Source of the DNA: JAKJGV01 sp964617565
GTDB lineage: Bacteria > Verrucomicrobiota > Kiritimatiellia > CAIQIC01 > JAGNIJ01
NCBI GenBank assembly: GCA_964617565.1
Contig: CAZTYH010000002.1
Location: 20,343-84,342, forward strand
Reading direction: 5' to 3'
Length of the DNA: 64,000 nt
In this document: positions 19,005 to 27,642 of the stretch, in pieces
Layout: the number at the start of each line of letters is the position of its first letter
Numbering within the stretch: the stretch's first letter is position 1
Position numbers and translations under genes: made by a program
Notes under the pieces: generated by a model
Databases searched by the model: none
Told to the model about the DNA's origin: nothing
The model's input: only the letters and a program-made list of their open reading frames with translations

Positions 19005-19048
19005 CTAGCCCGCTTATTGCACGGGTACTCGTGCAATATGCGGGCTAG
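19005..19048. repeat. Long hairpin at the end of the Exb/VWA operon
   Basis: Arms of 19 bases (19005-19023 and 19030-19048) with one mismatch and a 6-base loop. The TAG stop of the minus-strand VWA gene (19045-19047) lies inside the right arm. No U tract follows in the minus direction, so it may be a REP-like palindrome or a factor-assisted 3' end rather than a simple terminator. Confidence 0.7.
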
Positions 19049-20076
19049 CGTGAGATCACTTTGCTGCGGCCGCCGGTGGTGCGGGCTACAGCCTTGAAGA
19101 AGTCAATCGCCTGCTTGCCTCTCTCATTATCGTGCGGCTTGTAGAGGATCGGATTGATCTTCACCGCGCGGCCCGTCGTGCGCTCGATGTCTTTCGCGAA
19201 GGTCAGAATCTGGTCCTTGTGATCCGTGATTTCGATGCCCGTATGCGCATCGCCCTGCTTGAGATACGGCGGGTCGTCGGTCAGCACAAACATCGTGTCG
19301 CATCCCATTTCGACCGCCATGCGGATCGCTTCGGAAGGCGTACTGCCGGAATAGCCGCGGCGATTGCCCTCGCGGCGCGAATCAAAAGTCTTTCCAATAT
19401 ACGCAATTGCTTTCTGCTTGTTGTCTTCCGTCGCGAAGACCATTTCGGGCGCGAACGAGTCAGCACCATCCACGAAAACGATGATGTTGAATTTCGTGCC
19501 CGGATTCATTACCTGCATCATTTCCGCCGCCTGCTTTGCAACATCCTGCTGCACGCCTTTCGCCACCATGCTGGGGCTGATGTCCATCAGGATGCAGATC
19601 GCACGCGTACGCACATTCTCGCCGAAAAACTTCGTGTCGGAATAGCCGGTCCCCCCGGTCAAGCCGCGCCCCGCGCCGCCGCCCGCGCCGGTCAGTCCAC
19701 CCAACCGTCCCGCCTGTGCGCCCATCAACGGCGTGTCGCGCATGCTCTTGATGTCCGGCGTCTTCAGATCGGGCATCGGGGGCAGCGCAACCTTGGACGG
19801 CGCCTCGGTCACCAGGCGTTGCAGCACCTGCGGCTTCCGCACCTGCTTCTGCATCTGTTTGACACGGATGCTGTGTTCCAGCTTGCGGGCGGGAATGGAC
19901 GGATTCTTCTTCCCCTCGAACATGACCTTCTGCCGACTCTGGATTACAATGACCGTCAGGAACGCCGCTGACAGAACAAAAACGACATGTACCGCAATGC
20001 TGATTGCAATGGCTTGCGCGGTCATCTTGCGGACCTTGCCGCCGACCGTCTGGTTGTTCTGGACCGGTTCGGTCAA
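19045..20076 (-). CDS. VWA-domain protein with TonB-like N-terminal membrane anchor
   Basis: 343 residues. The single N-terminal helix (about 19-45) contains S26-I-A-V-H30, the Ser-x3-His pattern by which TonB is energised by ExbB/ExbD. A basic, Pro-containing periplasmic linker and a Gly-rich stretch (about 124-144) lead to a von Willebrand A domain with MIDAS D165-I-S-P-S169 and a later TDDPP. There is no TonB C-terminal domain. Last gene of the operon, overlapping ExbD by 4 bases. I infer that the ExbB/ExbD motor drives this VWA module instead of a classical TonB. Confidence 0.8.
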   Translation of the reverse strand: MTEPVQNNQTVGGKVRKMTAQAIAISIAVHVVFVLSAAFLTVIVIQSRQKVMFEGKKNPSIPARKLEHSIRVKQMQKQVRKPQVLQRLVTEAPSKVALPPMPDLKTPDIKSMRDTPLMGAQAGRLGGLTGAGGGAGRGLTGGTGYSDTKFFGENVRTRAICILMDISPSMVAKGVQQDVAKQAAEMMQVMNPGTKFNIIVFVDGADSFAPEMVFATEDNKQKAIAYIGKTFDSRREGNRRGYSGSTPSEAIRMAVEMGCDTMFVLTDDPPYLKQGDAHTGIEITDHKDQILTFAKDIERTTGRAVKINPILYKPHDNERGKQAIDFFKAVARTTGGRSKVISR

Positions 20077-20516
20077 AGCCCTTCCTCCTCGACCGCGAAT
20101 GTCACGCTCGCGATTTTAGCCGCCGCGCACACGTTCAGCACGTCCACGACCCGCTGGTGCTTCACGCGTTCCGCGGGGGCAATCGTGATCATCGCGGGCA
20201 CCTTGTTTGCGTCCGCCGTCTGTTTGAAGCGAATCAATGTCTTCTGCAATTCCGGAAGGTCGGGATCTTCCGGATTGTCGTACTGCAGATCGTTCAGAAA
20301 CACGCGCCCGTCTTCCGCGATTTCTATGACCTGCTCGTCCGGGATTTCCACGGAGTCCGACTGATCCGCCACGCCCGGCAAGGCAAAGCTGATATCCGCC
20401 TCCTGCCGGTAAAAGGTCGTGGACACCATGAAAAAGATGAGCAGCAGAAAGACGCAGTCAATCATCGGCGTCATCTGGATTTCCATCTTCTCTTCCGGCG
20501 CGCGGCGCAGTTTCAT
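20073..20516 (-). CDS. exbD: ExbD/TolR-family biopolymer transport protein (second copy)
   Basis: 147 residues: short cytoplasmic N-terminus, one membrane helix with the motor Asp at residue 20 (MTPMIDCVFLLLIFFM), and a periplasmic ExbD domain. Overlaps its neighbours by 4 bases on each side. Shares MKLRR and the helix with the preceding ExbD but differs in the periplasmic part, so the pair probably forms a heteromeric stator-peptide ring. Confidence 0.9.
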   Translation of the reverse strand: MKLRRAPEEKMEIQMTPMIDCVFLLLIFFMVSTTFYRQEADISFALPGVADQSDSVEIPDEQVIEIAEDGRVFLNDLQYDNPEDPDLPELQKTLIRFKQTADANKVPAMITIAPAERVKHQRVVDVLNVCAAAKIASVTFAVEEEGL

Positions 20517-20977
20517 GAGCCACCTCCCGGGTTGCTCTGGAACGTGCCGAAGATGATGTCGAACACGCCCGCGCCCGCGCAGGAGCGGATCGCGCGGCGC
20601 ACCAGGGCAAAATCGGCGTTGCGATCAATGCGCATATAAACGCGCAACTCCGGATCTTCGTTGCGTCGCGCGGAAATTGTCTTCTGCAAACCGGCGTCGT
20701 CGAGCAGGTCGCCGTAAACAAGGAAGGGGCGCTCTTCCGTCACCGATTCGCCGGTGCCCGTGACGGTGCCGACCGGAAGAATATTCACCACGCCGCGCCC
20801 GCGCAGATCCTCCGGCACCGCCGCTTTCGGCGCCACGGGCAATTGCACTTCCGGTATGAGGTCCACCTTCGACATTGTCGCGGCGCACATGAAGAAGATG
20901 AGCAGCAGGAAGACGCAATCAATCATCGGCGTCATATCCACGCCCAGCTCCACATCGTTTTGCCTGCGCAATTTCAT
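20513..20977 (-). CDS. exbD: ExbD/TolR-family biopolymer transport protein (first copy)
   Basis: 154 residues with motor Asp20 in MTPMIDCVFLLLIFFM, periplasmic domain with RVYMRIDRNADFALV, typical of ExbD. Directly follows ExbB with a 4-base overlap. Together with ExbB it uses the proton gradient across the inner membrane. Confidence 0.9.
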   Translation of the reverse strand: MKLRRQNDVELGVDMTPMIDCVFLLLIFFMCAATMSKVDLIPEVQLPVAPKAAVPEDLRGRGVVNILPVGTVTGTGESVTEERPFLVYGDLLDDAGLQKTISARRNEDPELRVYMRIDRNADFALVRRAIRSCAGAGVFDIIFGTFQSNPGGGS

Positions 20978-21765
20978 GTGGCGGCGGGCGCCTCCTCTGC
21001 CGGTGCTTCATCCCCATACAACGGGGACCCCGTGAGATCCTCCAGCAGCAGGGAGTACTGCTCCTCTGCGCGCTGGACAATCCGGTTGAGCATGTTGCGG
21101 AAAAGGAAGTAGAAGAACATGGATGGAATCGCGATGATAAGGCCGGTCGCGGTCGTGATAAGCGCCTCGCCGATATTGCCGGCCAGCAACTCCGGTTTGC
21201 CCATGCCGCCGCCGGCTATCTTCTGGAATGCGCCGATCATGCCGCTGACCGTTCCAAGCAGGCCGACCATCGGCGACACCGCGGTGATCAGCGACAGGAA
21301 GTTGATCCAGAATCCAGCCTGCGCCTCCTCGCGCCCGACAGCCTCGGCAATCGCCGTCTCGACGGCCGGCTTCGATCCTTCCGGGTCGTCGGGATTCAGT
21401 TTCCTCAGGCCCATCAGCAAGGCATTGGTGAACAGGCTCGGCGAAGCCGTCGCGGCTGCAATCATCGTATCGAGATCCTTCTGCTTCGCCGCGGCGCGCA
21501 ACTGCGCAATCGCCGCCTCGGGCAGCATTTTGCCGCGGCTGACCTGCCGGAAATTCAGCACGACCATGGTGATGAGCCCCACTGAACACAGTCCGAGCGG
21601 CCACATCGCCCAGCCGCCTGTTTTAATGAGGTCCCACAAGGTCATCCGCTTTGCCGCGGGCGCGGCCGCCGCCGGCTCATCCGCCGCCTGTGCGCGGGCC
21701 ACGACCACCACGGCGGCCTGCATCACGACCGCCAGCATCATAATTCGAATCCAACGCGTTCTCAT
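20974..21765 (-). CDS. exbB: MotA/TolQ/ExbB proton channel family protein
   Basis: 263 residues. A signal-like N-terminal helix ends near ARAQA, followed by an Ala/Pro linker and the three-helix ExbB core: GGWAMWPLGLCSVGLITM, then FWINFLSLITAVSPMVGLLGTVSGMIGAF, and EALITTATGLIIAIPSMFFYF. These are the canonical ExbB/TolQ motifs. ATG 21765 is selected over 21789 because of the AAGGAGCGG ribosome site just upstream. Inner-membrane proton-channel subunit for the ExbD pair and the VWA protein. Confidence 0.92.
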   Translation of the reverse strand: MRTRWIRIMMLAVVMQAAVVVVARAQAADEPAAAAPAAKRMTLWDLIKTGGWAMWPLGLCSVGLITMVVLNFRQVSRGKMLPEAAIAQLRAAAKQKDLDTMIAAATASPSLFTNALLMGLRKLNPDDPEGSKPAVETAIAEAVGREEAQAGFWINFLSLITAVSPMVGLLGTVSGMIGAFQKIAGGGMGKPELLAGNIGEALITTATGLIIAIPSMFFYFLFRNMLNRIVQRAEEQYSLLLEDLTGSPLYGDEAPAEEAPAAT

Positions 21766-21785
21766 TTTTCCGCTCCTTGTTCCGT

Positions 21786-22766
21786 TCAATCCACTTCAAT
21801 GTCATCAATCGTCGCCTCGCCGACATCCGGCCCGGCCCCGGTTTCATCCGCCGGCTCGGAAGTCGGGGGCCCAACATCGCCATCCACAAACTGTCCCGCA
21901 AGCTCCAGCTTCTTCCGATGTTCCGCGAAAAGCTCTTCCGCGCGCGCCGTTTCGCGCGAACCCGCGTGCTCGCGCCGCAGCCACTGGATCGTCTTGAGAA
22001 ACGATTCCCAGTCCTCGATCTCCGCGTAGCAGGGGAGCGCCGCTTCCAGGCAGCGCGCCTCGTTGTTCTGAACGTACGGATGAAACACAACCAGGTAGAG
22101 ATAATCCATCAACGCGCCCGGATAATCTTCGACGCCGGCGCGTGCCGAACCGCGCGCGAAGAGCGCCGACGAAAGAAGCTCGTCATCGTCCTGCGGCAAG
22201 GTCATTTCCTCGAGATGCTGCAACGCGGCTTCGTGCTCTCCTGCCAACTCGCAGGCAATCCCTGCGCGAATACGGGCCGGCTCCTTCTGCGCCGATTCGT
22301 AGGGTTGCTGAAGAATATCCTCGTAGTACCGCACCGCATCCCGCCAGAGCCCCTGCCGCGCCGAAAGCTGGCCCTTACGCAGCAGCGCTTCGTCGTACGG
22401 AATGCCGGGAAGCCCGCGAAACGGTTTCAGGCTCTGCATGACACGGTCGAGTCCATCGTTCGCCGCGCGAATCTGGTCCGCGGAAATGGCATGCTCCGCA
22501 GCGAGGAACGCGCGGGGCGTCGGCATTTCGATCATCTTCAGTTCGGCCAGAGGAACCCCCGCTTCGAACGTGCCGCCCGATGCGGAGTCTTTAATGACCC
22601 AGAGCGTATCCTTGTCCCTGCGCAACAGGCGCACGCTGAAATTGCCGCGCGTCGTCTGAAGCCCGAACGGCCCGATACCCGCGCCGGCACGCGCCTGCGC
22701 AAAGGCGGTCAAGCCGGAGCACAAGCCCGTCAACACAATCACAACGATCCATCTTTTCACATTCAT
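21786..22766 (-). CDS. Exported TPR-like protein of the Exb operon
   Basis: 326 residues with a signal peptide ending near AFAQA. After a beta-rich N-terminal part (FSVRLLRRDKDTLWVIKD), the body is helical with TPR-like pairs (KGQLSARQGLWRDAVRYYEDIL, IRAGIACELAGEHEAALQHLEEM) and the tail is acidic. The start at 22766 follows the upstream stop by 4 bases; the longer frame to 23021 overlaps the upstream gene and is not used. A periplasmic scaffold acting with the motor complex is likely, exact role unknown. Confidence 0.72.
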   Translation of the reverse strand: MNVKRWIVVIVLTGLCSGLTAFAQARAGAGIGPFGLQTTRGNFSVRLLRRDKDTLWVIKDSASGGTFEAGVPLAELKMIEMPTPRAFLAAEHAISADQIRAANDGLDRVMQSLKPFRGLPGIPYDEALLRKGQLSARQGLWRDAVRYYEDILQQPYESAQKEPARIRAGIACELAGEHEAALQHLEEMTLPQDDDELLSSALFARGSARAGVEDYPGALMDYLYLVVFHPYVQNNEARCLEAALPCYAEIEDWESFLKTIQWLRREHAGSRETARAEELFAEHRKKLELAGQFVDGDVGPPTSEPADETGAGPDVGEATIDDIEVD

Positions 22767-22770
22767 CAAA

Positions 22771-25247
22771 TCACGATCCCAGTTTTGCCAGGCGTTGCCG
22801 CGCTTCCAACGCTTCGGCCGTGGAAGACAAGGCCTCCTGATCCAGGAGCTCGCGGTACGTGCGCACCGCCGCTTCAATATCCTTGATCTGCTCAAAAGCT
22901 TTTCCGCTGCGCAGGTAGGCCCGCGCCACCGCCGAATCGTAGGCGCCGTAGAGAACATAGACCCGCTGGTAATAGGGAATCGCATGCCGGTGGCGGCCCT
23001 GCGCTTCGAGGCACGCCGCAATGCCGAGCAGCGCTTCCGGCTTCAGCGCGCGCGGGGCGGACCGGTTGGACAGGACGGTGTTGTAGTCGGTGATCGCATC
23101 GCTGAACCGCTGCAACCCCTCCAGGCTGCGCGCGCGAAGAAAGGTCGCTTCCATGATCAACCGAGGCTCTCCCGCAACAGCCAGCGCGGATTCGGCATGA
23201 TCCAGCGACGCCTCGTAGTTCTCCTGCTCAAGCTTCCTCTCCGCGAGCTGCACATGCGCGCGCCCGGCGTAACGGGACTCGGGGCTCGTCTGCAATAATT
23301 GGACAAAGAACGCGAGCCCCTCTTCGAGCTTGCCGTTCTGCACATGCAGCTCACCCATCCACGCCAGCGTTTCGGCCCCCAGTTGCCCGCGCTTGAAACG
23401 GATCGCAATCGCCTGCGCCGCGCGCCACTGATCCTCCGGCGAACGGGTTTGCGCCTCGGCCCATGCAAGCCGCGCGGCAAGCGTCAGGCGTTTTTCCGCC
23501 ACGGCCTTCTGCTGTTTCTCCTGGAGGTCGGCGGAATAGCTCTCCCGCTCCTCGTTACTGTACATGCCGGAAAGATCTTTCAGCATGGCGTCGAAGCCTT
23601 CCCAGGACGGGTTGTCGCCGTGGCGCTCGATCATCCGCCAGTACAAGCGGCGCGCTTCATCGGGACGTCCCGTCTGCCGCAATGCCCAACCGGCCTGGTA
23701 GGCCGCGTCAATGATGTTGTCAGACTGTGGATTGTCCTGGATGAACCGCGCGAACGCGGACGCCATATCCTGGAAATCGCGCTGTGTGCCGAGGGCCTTG
23801 AAAACGCGCGCCGCCTGGGTGAGCGCCATGTAGTAGAACGGGCCGGATTCCTTGCCGACGCTGAGATAGGCTTCTTTCGCGCGCTCCAGTTCGCCGATCG
23901 CCGCCAGCGCGTCACCCAGCGTCACCAGCGCTTCGCCGCGGAAATAGTGCTCCGGATTTGCCGCAACCCATGCGGCCAGGTTCTTCGCGCACGTTTCGTA
24001 ATCTTCCATGGCGTAGCGGCACAATGCCGCGCGATACGCCGCCTCCGGCGCGTAAACGCTCATGGGATATTTGGCGGCAAAAGCTTCGAACAAGGGCAGC
24101 GCAGCCGGGTAGTCGCCGGCATAGAACATCGAGATCGGCAACCAGTATCCGACTTCCGGCGCCATGATATGATTCGGATGCTTCGCCTGCCATTCGCGAA
24201 AAAGAGCCACGGCTTCGGCAAACCGTTCCTGCATCGCCAGCGACAGCGCAAGATAGAATTCAATGCGGGGCAGCTGATTGTGGTCTGGGAACCGCTTCAG
24301 GAGCGCCCGCATTTCTTCTTCCGCTTCCTCGAAACGTTCCGTATTGATGAATGCTTCGGCTCGCAGGAAAGCCACCACCGGCACGTTGGCCCAGAGCACC
24401 GCAGGTGGCGGCTGTTCTTCTTCGGCAGGCGCCGCGCTTTCTTCTTCCGCATCCGCAACATCCTCGACCTTGCTCCATCCACCCGCCTTGCGCCGCTTCG
24501 CCCGCGCCTCCAACTGGCGCAACCGCTGGAAAAACGAATCTATGCTGGTTCCATCCGGCAGCGGAGTCGTTGCCCCGTAAACGCGCGCCAGGCCCTGCTC
24601 CACAAGGAGTTCAGAGAGGTCGTCTTTTCCCACCTTGACGATACCGTAGTAGCGCGGCAACTCGCTGGCCCCACCCGCGTCTTCCCACTGGGTGTACACG
24701 TTGAACCCGTTTTTCAGCGTTCGTTCGGTGAAACGGGTCGCGGTCCGTCCGAGCCGCGTCACGCGTGTTTCGGAAATATTCCAATAGGCTGCCTGTTCGG
24801 CAATGCGGTCATCGAGGCTGCGATCCGTCTCCGGCGCGTCCACAAAATAAAGACGGAAGATGTATGTCTTGTCGCCATGCCGGACGTGAAAGCTGTCGCC
24901 ATCCATATACTTGCCGGGCACGAGCCGGCAGTTGTTGAGGCGCTGCCACTTCCCGGACGTCGCTTGCGCGCCGGATGGCGTCGCTTGCGCGCCGGATGGC
25001 GTCGCNNNNNNNNNNNNNNNNNNNNNNNNNNNNNNNNNNNNNNNNNNNNNNNNNNNNNNNNNNNNNNNNNNNNNNNNNNNNNNNNNNNNNNNNNNNNNNN
25101 NNNNNTCCCGGACGTCGCTTGCGCGCCGGATGGCGTCGCTTGCGCGCCGGATGGCGTCGCTTGCGCGCCGGATGGCGTCGCCAGCATGGCAGCAGCTGCC
25201 GCCACGGCGATCATCCACGCGCACGATGCTGTAATCTTCCGCGCCAT
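22771..25247 (-). CDS. Exported thermonuclease-domain TPR protein (contains assembly artefact)
   Basis: Collapsing the artefactual gap at 25006-25105 gives a continuous frame of 773 residues starting at ATG 25247. Order: signal peptide; at least three ATPSGAQ heptapeptides; staphylococcal-nuclease-like domain (about 50-200) with MDGDSFHVRHGDKTYIFRLYF, VDAPE and LSELLVEQGLARVYG; acidic Glu/Ala linker; then about ten TPR-like helical pairs to the end. The fusion of a secreted SNase-like fold to a long TPR array in an ExbB/ExbD operon is unusual. It lies one base after the upstream TPR gene and four bases before the next. Nuclease activity is not proven by sequence; the SNase fold also serves as a protein-binding module. 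Confidence 0.78.
25006..25105. other. Artefactual assembly gap (100 N) flanked by 55-base duplication
   Basis: The 55 bases before the gap (24951-25005) are identical to the 55 after it (25106-25160), showing two contig ends that overlap by one k-mer and were not merged. The break falls in a 21-base tandem repeat. Removing 155 bases restores the reading frame, though the true repeat count may be larger. Confidence 0.9.
25116..25178. repeat. 21-base tandem repeat encoding ATPSGAQ
   Basis: Three perfect 21-base units (25116-25136, 25137-25157, 25158-25178), read on the minus strand as Ala-Thr-Pro-Ser-Gly-Ala-Gln; two more units appear left of the adjacent gap at 24961-25002 but these are largely the duplicated contig end. 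The repeat forms the linker right after the signal peptide of the thermonuclease-TPR protein. Confidence 0.9.
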
Positions 25248-25248
25248 C

Positions 25249-26475
25249 TCATTCCCTCTTCCACTCGGGATCGTATATCGCCAGGTAAAGATCCGCCTCG
25301 GCAATCAGATCGTCGAACCGCCGCAACCGGGACAGGACAAGAATCAGGTCAAAGTGCGCGGTTTCGCGCATCGCTTCATCGGTCGCCACCTCCACCACCC
25401 GCGTGAACGCCACGCGCGCCTCCCAGTAGCGGTCCGTGTTGAAAAAGCATCGGCCGATGCGGTGAAACAACGTGGCGTCATAGTCCGGCAGTTCGTCCAG
25501 CTTCTTCTGAAGCTCTTCCGCCTGGGCCAGCGCGGACGTAAGCCGCCGCTCGCGTCGGAAGCGCAGCGCAAGCCGGTCGGGCGCGGGCCTCTCCCTGCGA
25601 AAGGCTTCGATTTCCGCCCGCAGCATTTGCACCGTTTCCTGCTGCCGCCGGAGCAGAACATCGCGCGTACGCACGCGGCGATAGGCCTTGAGGGCCAATT
25701 CGTAATCCGTGTCGTCGAATGCGGCATCGCCGATTTCGAACGCGAGAAAATTGCAATAGGTCACCACGCTCCAGCTGCGCGGCCGCTCCTCCATCTTTTT
25801 CAACATCTCAACGGCCTCGGCGCGCTTCCCGGAATCGAAAAGCGCCCGCGCGGAGAATGCCCCTGCTTGTCCCCAGTATTCGGACTCCGGAAAGCCGCGC
25901 ATGAAATCGGCAAAAGCCTTGACCGCATCCGTATGGCGCTCCTGCAGCATGCGGCACATGCCGACCTGGTACGCGGCGTCCTCCGCGTATTCCGAGCGCG
26001 GGTATTGCGAGAGCAGGTCCTGATAGGCCGCGACGGCGGGATCATACGCCTCGAGAGCCTGGTGGGCCGCGGCGATGCGGAACAGCGCTTCATCCCTGTA
26101 ACGCGCCTGCGGATAACGCTCCGAATACAGCTTGAACACCTCGATCGCGTCCGCAAAACGCCCGAGGTTATACAACGCGCACCCGTGCGCGTAATAGACG
26201 CCCTCCATCTGCTCCTGCAGCGATGGCTCGCGGCCGAAGTGGGTTATTAACTCGTTGAAGAATTTCGATGCCTCGGCGAAGTTTCCCGCCGCAAACTCAC
26301 CGACCCCGTTCCGGTACAACGCGTCGGGCGCATCCGACTGAGCCCTCGCGATGGGCCGGGACACAAGAATCGCCAGCACCACGAACACCCGGCAGAGCCG
26401 GCGCCGACAGGCGGTCGGCCCTGCATTATTCTTTGTCGCGACAAAAGGTTTCACGCTGACGAAAAGAAATACCAT
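25249..26475 (-). CDS. Exported TPR-repeat protein, first gene of the Exb operon
   Basis: 408 residues from ATG 26475. A signal-like hydrophobic stretch (VFVVLAILVSRPIARAQS) precedes many TPR/Sel1-like pairs such as LYRNGVGEFAAGNFAEASKFF, YAHGCALYNLGRFADAIEVF and EDAAYQVGMCRMLQERHTDAV, resembling YbgF/BamD-type tetratricopeptide proteins that accompany Tol-Pal/Exb systems. The frame is open far upstream to 27006 but that part lies antisense to the response regulator. A later GTG would also give a good signal peptide, so the start is uncertain by some codons. Confidence 0.75.
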   Translation of the reverse strand: MVFLFVSVKPFVATKNNAGPTACRRRLCRVFVVLAILVSRPIARAQSDAPDALYRNGVGEFAAGNFAEASKFFNELITHFGREPSLQEQMEGVYYAHGCALYNLGRFADAIEVFKLYSERYPQARYRDEALFRIAAAHQALEAYDPAVAAYQDLLSQYPRSEYAEDAAYQVGMCRMLQERHTDAVKAFADFMRGFPESEYWGQAGAFSARALFDSGKRAEAVEMLKKMEERPRSWSVVTYCNFLAFEIGDAAFDDTDYELALKAYRRVRTRDVLLRRQQETVQMLRAEIEAFRRERPAPDRLALRFRRERRLTSALAQAEELQKKLDELPDYDATLFHRIGRCFFNTDRYWEARVAFTRVVEVATDEAMRETAHFDLILVLSRLRRFDDLIAEADLYLAIYDPEWKRE

Positions 26476-26601
26476 ATCCGGCGGAATCTGTCTAAGCGCC
26501 AGGTCAAAAGCTTCGATGTGGCGTTGACATCCGCGCCTCCCTTGCGCACACTGGCCGGCAATCGGCAACGGTTTCGAGTTGCCGTGCCAGGGGATTGAAG
26601 C

Positions 26602-27021
26602 ATGCGCACTATTCTCGCGGTAGATGACGACACCAAGGTTCTCGCCGCTTTCGAAGCCGCCCTGCATCAACGCGGTTATCGCGTATTCGTCACCACCTCC
26701 CCGCTTGAAGTGGCCTCCATCCTCAAGCAGAACAAAATTGACCTGGTCATGCTCGATGTGCAAATGCCGGAAAAGAACGGTTTCGAAATTTTCGGCGAAC
26801 TGAAAAAGAAATACGACAAGTTGCCCGTGCTTTTCGCAACAGCCTATCCGAAGTCGTTCACCATGCAATCGGATGAGCTGGTCAACATGTGGAAAAACAA
26901 CTTCGCCGATGGAAACACGGACATCATGTACAAGCCATTCACGCTCGAGGCGCTTTATCAGAAGGTTGAGGGGTTGATCGGGGGGCCTGAAAGCGGGGGA
27001 ACTCACAGTGGATCCAGTTGA
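26602..27021 (+). CDS. Single-domain response regulator
   Basis: 139 residues, a receiver domain only: acidic pocket D8-D9-D10 (LAVDDD), phospho-acceptor Asp52 (VMLDVQMPEKNG), Thr/Ala switch FATAYP and conserved Lys in MYKPF. The C-terminal 10 residues are Gly/Ser-rich and disordered. No cognate kinase is adjacent. Overlaps the next gene by 14 bases on the same strand. Confidence 0.9.
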   Translation: MRTILAVDDDTKVLAAFEAALHQRGYRVFVTTSPLEVASILKQNKIDLVMLDVQMPEKNGFEIFGELKKKYDKLPVLFATAYPKSFTMQSDELVNMWKNNFADGNTDIMYKPFTLEALYQKVEGLIGGPESGGTHSGSS

Positions 27022-27367
27022 CAGGATGCGGCTTTACCGGGATGTCCGCGTCGTACTTGTGCGCCATTTTATTGACCTGGGCCGGATTTCCATCCAGATA
27101 TCCATGAGCGCGGTGCATCTTCGCGGCACGCTTCAACGCCTTCACGGCAGCACGATTCCGCTCACGCCGCAGACCGTAGAAGCCATCATCAGCGAATTGG
27201 GCCGGATCAAGGGGATCAAGCGGGTTGCGACCGAGTTCGATAACTGGCGCCAGGCCGATACGATGAGCCCTTGGACTCCCGTTGCCGCGCGGCCGGAACC
27301 GCTCAAGCCCACCGTGGAAGATATCCGGACTTTCAATATCAATCCGGATGCTCCGCCCACCGGTTGA
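27008..27367 (+). CDS. Small protein with BON-like alpha/beta pattern
   Basis: 119 residues from GTG 27008, overlapping the response regulator end by 14 bases, so probably co-translated. The core runs DVRVVLVRHFIDLGRISIQISM, AVHLRGTLQRL, TVEAIISELGRIKGIKRVATEF. The order, a helix, a strand pair 'V.L.G.V' then a helix and 'GVK.V', resembles a BON-type lipid/peptide-binding module. That resemblance is by eye only. C-terminal 40 residues are Pro-rich. Confidence 0.6.
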   Translation: MDPVDRMRLYRDVRVVLVRHFIDLGRISIQISMSAVHLRGTLQRLHGSTIPLTPQTVEAIISELGRIKGIKRVATEFDNWRQADTMSPWTPVAARPEPLKPTVEDIRTFNINPDAPPTG

Positions 27368-27369
27368 TT

Positions 27370-27642
27370 CTACATCCGTGCTTCGTGCACGGTGAAATGG
27401 ACCGTCTTCTTCTCCACCGACTCGCCGCCAAGCGCCCAGAACCACGTCAGCGTGACCAGCACCGGATTCGTATTCCAATAGGCCGTGGTTGCCAGGATGG
27501 CGACCAGCAGTCTCGGCGCAACAAGCCAGCCCAGCCACCACAGCAATCCGCCGGTCGCCACCGACGAGAACAGTAACGTCAGTCGCGGAAAAAAACACAT
27601 AAACATGAGAAAAAGCGGCCCATGCATCTCCCAGAAGTTCAC
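27370..27642 (-). CDS. Small two-helix membrane protein
   Basis: 90 residues with two or three hydrophobic stretches (LFLMFMCFFPRLTLLFSSV; GGLLWWLGWLVAPRLLVAIL) and a short soluble tail. The start overlaps the CoaB stop (ATGA at 27639-27642), indicating one transcript with coaB. The family appears to be a small uncharacterised membrane protein; the stop is 2 bases from the convergent gene. Confidence 0.65.
   Translation of the reverse strand: MNFWEMHGPLFLMFMCFFPRLTLLFSSVATGGLLWWLGWLVAPRLLVAILATTAYWNTNPVLVTLTWFWALGGESVEKKTVHFTVHEARM

Noticed and set aside
23299..26250. A 983-codon open frame on the plus strand
   Set aside because: It lies antisense to two clear TPR proteins, is Arg/His-rich and spans the artefactual gap; a shadow of GC-rich coding.
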